Below are positions 5,280 to 6,030 of a stretch of DNA of 6,030 nt, in pieces (position 1 is the first letter of the stretch; the number at the start of each line of letters is the position of its first letter). The translations under genes and the position numbers were made by a program. The notes beneath the pieces were generated by a model. It searched no databases, was not told the DNA's origin, and saw nothing but the letters and a program-made list of their open reading frames with translations. Source of the DNA: Phycisphaerae bacterium (GTDB lineage: Bacteria; Planctomycetota; Phycisphaerae; UBA1845; PWPN01); the NCBI GenBank assembly GCA_003557125.1, contig PWPN01000268.1:1-6030 (forward strand). The letters run 5' to 3'.

Positions 5280-5885
5280 ATGGAAAAGCTGCGCGATTCG
5301 CTTGGAAAACTGGGTTGGCCGATCGAGACGATGACGGATCGGGATATCCAGAAAGAGCTTTATCGGCGGTGGTTCGCATGCCAACCTCCCGACGAGATGC
5401 ATGCCGAGGGCCCGGTCAATGTGGCTTCGGCGCGCGGCATCTTCGTGGCAATGGCATCAGAGGGCAATCTCGACGCGCTCTGCTGGTCGTCCACGGCCAC
5501 GGACGAGGAACTCCCGATTCTCGAACCGCAAGAACAGGAAGTCTTTGCACGCACGTCGCAGCCGATCCGTCGCCCGCCGTGCGAGCGAAGGCGCTCGCCA
5601 AGAAAGCCCGCGCGCGAGCTGGTCTGCTGGTCGCACGAGGATGCACCCTGGCTCGAATCGACCGGCTGGCTGGTCGACCGCTCGGACCACGGGTTGGCCT
5701 TCATTTCCGAGAGCCGTCACGCGCCGCAGGTCGGCGCCCGGATCCATCCCACGGTCCATACCCGCAAGCAAGGTCTCGTCCAGGTGGGCAGCGCGACCGT
5801 CGTTCGAGCCGACCCGCTCAATCCCGAGCTGACGCTCGTCTGCGCGCAGCTCGAAGAGCCGGCAAGCCGGCCCGATCTCGTCTGA
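5280..5885 (+). CDS. PilZ-domain protein (probable cyclic-di-GMP receptor)
   Basis: The C-terminal half of this 201-residue protein carries both PilZ signatures. The RxxxR motif is in ERRRSPRKPAR (102-112; R104/R108 the likely pair), and DxSxxG is D133-R-S135-D-H-G138 in GWLVDRSDHGLAFIS. The beta-barrel strands continue through VGARIHPTV (151-159), GLVQVGSATVVRAD (165-178) and ELTLVCAQLE (183-192). Such domains bind cyclic-di-GMP and relay it to motility, polysaccharide or transcription machinery. Residues 1-90 form a separate segment I do not recognise, probably helical at first and acidic near 74-88. There is no signal peptide or membrane segment, so it is likely cytoplasmic. The ATG is preceded by GAGG 10 nt upstream. 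No partner gene adjoins: downstream is a group II intron on the opposite strand, and upstream is repeat-rich spacer. Confidence 0.8.
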   Translation: MEKLRDSLGKLGWPIETMTDRDIQKELYRRWFACQPPDEMHAEGPVNVASARGIFVAMASEGNLDALCWSSTATDEELPILEPQEQEVFARTSQPIRRPPCERRRSPRKPARELVCWSHEDAPWLESTGWLVDRSDHGLAFISESRHAPQVGARIHPTVHTRKQGLVQVGSATVVRADPLNPELTLVCAQLEEPASRPDLV

Positions 5886-5912
5886 TCGCATCGCGTATTG
5901 ACCATGCTAATC

Positions 5913-5947
5913 GGGTAGCCAGGGCGGGTTGCCCCGCCCAAGCTCCC
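5913..5947 (-). ncRNA. Group II intron domain VI with bulged branch-point A
   Basis: The minus strand GGGAGC (5947-5942) pairs with GCTACCC (5919-5913), leaving one A bulged near the 3' base, where the branch-point adenosine is expected. Above an irregular join, GGGCGGG and CCCGCCC form a perfect 7-bp stem closed by a GCAA tetraloop. The bulged A would form the lariat during splicing. Confidence 0.75.
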
Positions 5948-5983
5948 ACACCACCGTACGTACGGTTCCGTATACGGCGGTTC
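5948..5983 (-). ncRNA. Group II intron domain V (catalytic hairpin)
   Basis: The lower stem pairs ACCGCCGTA (5981-5973) with TACGGTGGT (5958-5950), 9 bp with one G-T. A 2-nt bulge CG (5960-5959) sits on the 3' side, then a 4-bp upper stem TACG/CGTA closes a GAAC loop. This is the diagnostic domain V shape. The CGC at 5979-5977 corresponds to the catalytic triad of class C introns, which binds the two metal ions together with the bulge. Confidence 0.85.
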
Positions 5984-6030
5984 ACGAGGAACCAGCAAGA
6001 CGGCGATACTCATCCAACAGGCTGAGCAGA
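5982..6030 (-). CDS. C-terminal end of the intron-encoded reverse transcriptase/maturase (partial)
   Basis: Fifteen codons are visible, LLSLLDEYRRLAGSS, ending in a TGA whose last two bases are the first of domain V. A short amphipathic helix at the end, with the stop abutting domain V, fits the maturase frame carried in domain IV of class C introns. The visible piece is too short to prove the family; the call rests on its position. Confidence 0.5.
   Translation of the reverse strand, partial: LLSLLDEYRRLAGSS

Larger units (their letters stand above)
5909..6030 (-). mobile_element. 3' end of a group IIC (bacterial class C) intron, continues past right edge
   Basis: Read on the minus strand, the order is maturase end, domain V, domain VI, then CTACCCGATT at the 3' boundary near 5909. 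Domain V and the linker GGTGGTGTG match the group IIC intron of Oceanobacillus iheyensis as I remember it, apart from a compensated swap in the upper stem. These introns are ribozyme retroelements that splice from RNA and usually insert beside terminator hairpins. The 5' exon, domain I and most of the maturase lie beyond 6030. The 3' exon begins AGCATGG and lies 23 bp from the PilZ stop codon. Exact splice position is uncertain by a base or two. Confidence 0.85.

Noticed and set aside
5717..6013. 98-codon minus-strand frame beginning MSIAVLLVPREPPYTEPYV
   Set aside because: Its start is a translation of intron domains V and VI, which are structured RNA; such 'EPPYT.PYVRWC' frames are artefacts.
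5219..6025. 268-codon plus-strand frame
   Set aside because: It is a shifted shadow of the PilZ gene that runs on through the group II intron end; the product is Arg-rich without motifs.

Overview
The window is high-GC DNA from a bacterium that most resembles a member of the Planctomycetota, possibly a Phycisphaerae-like lineage. This is an inference from three things: the leftward gene order lipA, tmk, holB, PSP1/RicT-type gene; the style of the thymidylate kinase and its basic lid; and the dense GC-rich palindromic intergenic repeats of the kind that produce spurious 'GETPVPP/GRDARTT' reading frames. No database search was possible.

Layout. (1) 1-3384, minus strand: a housekeeping cluster read leftward, consisting of lipoyl synthase (lipA, 2461-3384), thymidylate kinase (tmk, 1579-2283), the DNA polymerase III delta' subunit (holB, 417-1592, overlapping the tmk end by 14 nt) and the first 105 codons of a PSP1/RicT-family gene that runs off the left edge (1-316). 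The tmk reading frame is intact except for one in-frame TGA at codon 101, exactly where thymidylate kinases usually carry Cys or Ser just before the catalytic Asp-Arg. (2) 3385-3950: no gene. It holds a possible lipA promoter with a 17-bp inverted repeat, then about 320 bp of mosaic palindromic repeats, then a good sigma70-type promoter. (3) 3951-4739, plus strand: a 262-residue, all-helical, TerB-like protein with three internal repeats and no firm function. (4) 4708-5279: the decayed C-terminal end of an alpha/beta hydrolase on the minus strand, a second copy of one palindromic repeat, a hairpin, and a possible promoter. (5) 5280-5885, plus strand: a PilZ-domain (cyclic-di-GMP receptor type) protein with an unrecognised N-terminal half. 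(6) 5909-6030, minus strand: the 3' end of a group IIC (bacterial class C) intron, with domains VI and V readable base by base and the last 15 codons of what is probably its maturase; the rest lies beyond the right edge.

The left half is ordinary core metabolism and replication (lipoate synthesis, dTMP to dTDP, clamp loader). tmk and holB are translationally linked, and the PSP1 gene appears to have its own promoter. The right half is accessory: repeats, a truncated gene, a signalling protein and a retroelement. The observation most worth following is the in-frame TGA in tmk, followed by the mosaic repeats and the intron end. I did not find a convincing new multi-gene system.
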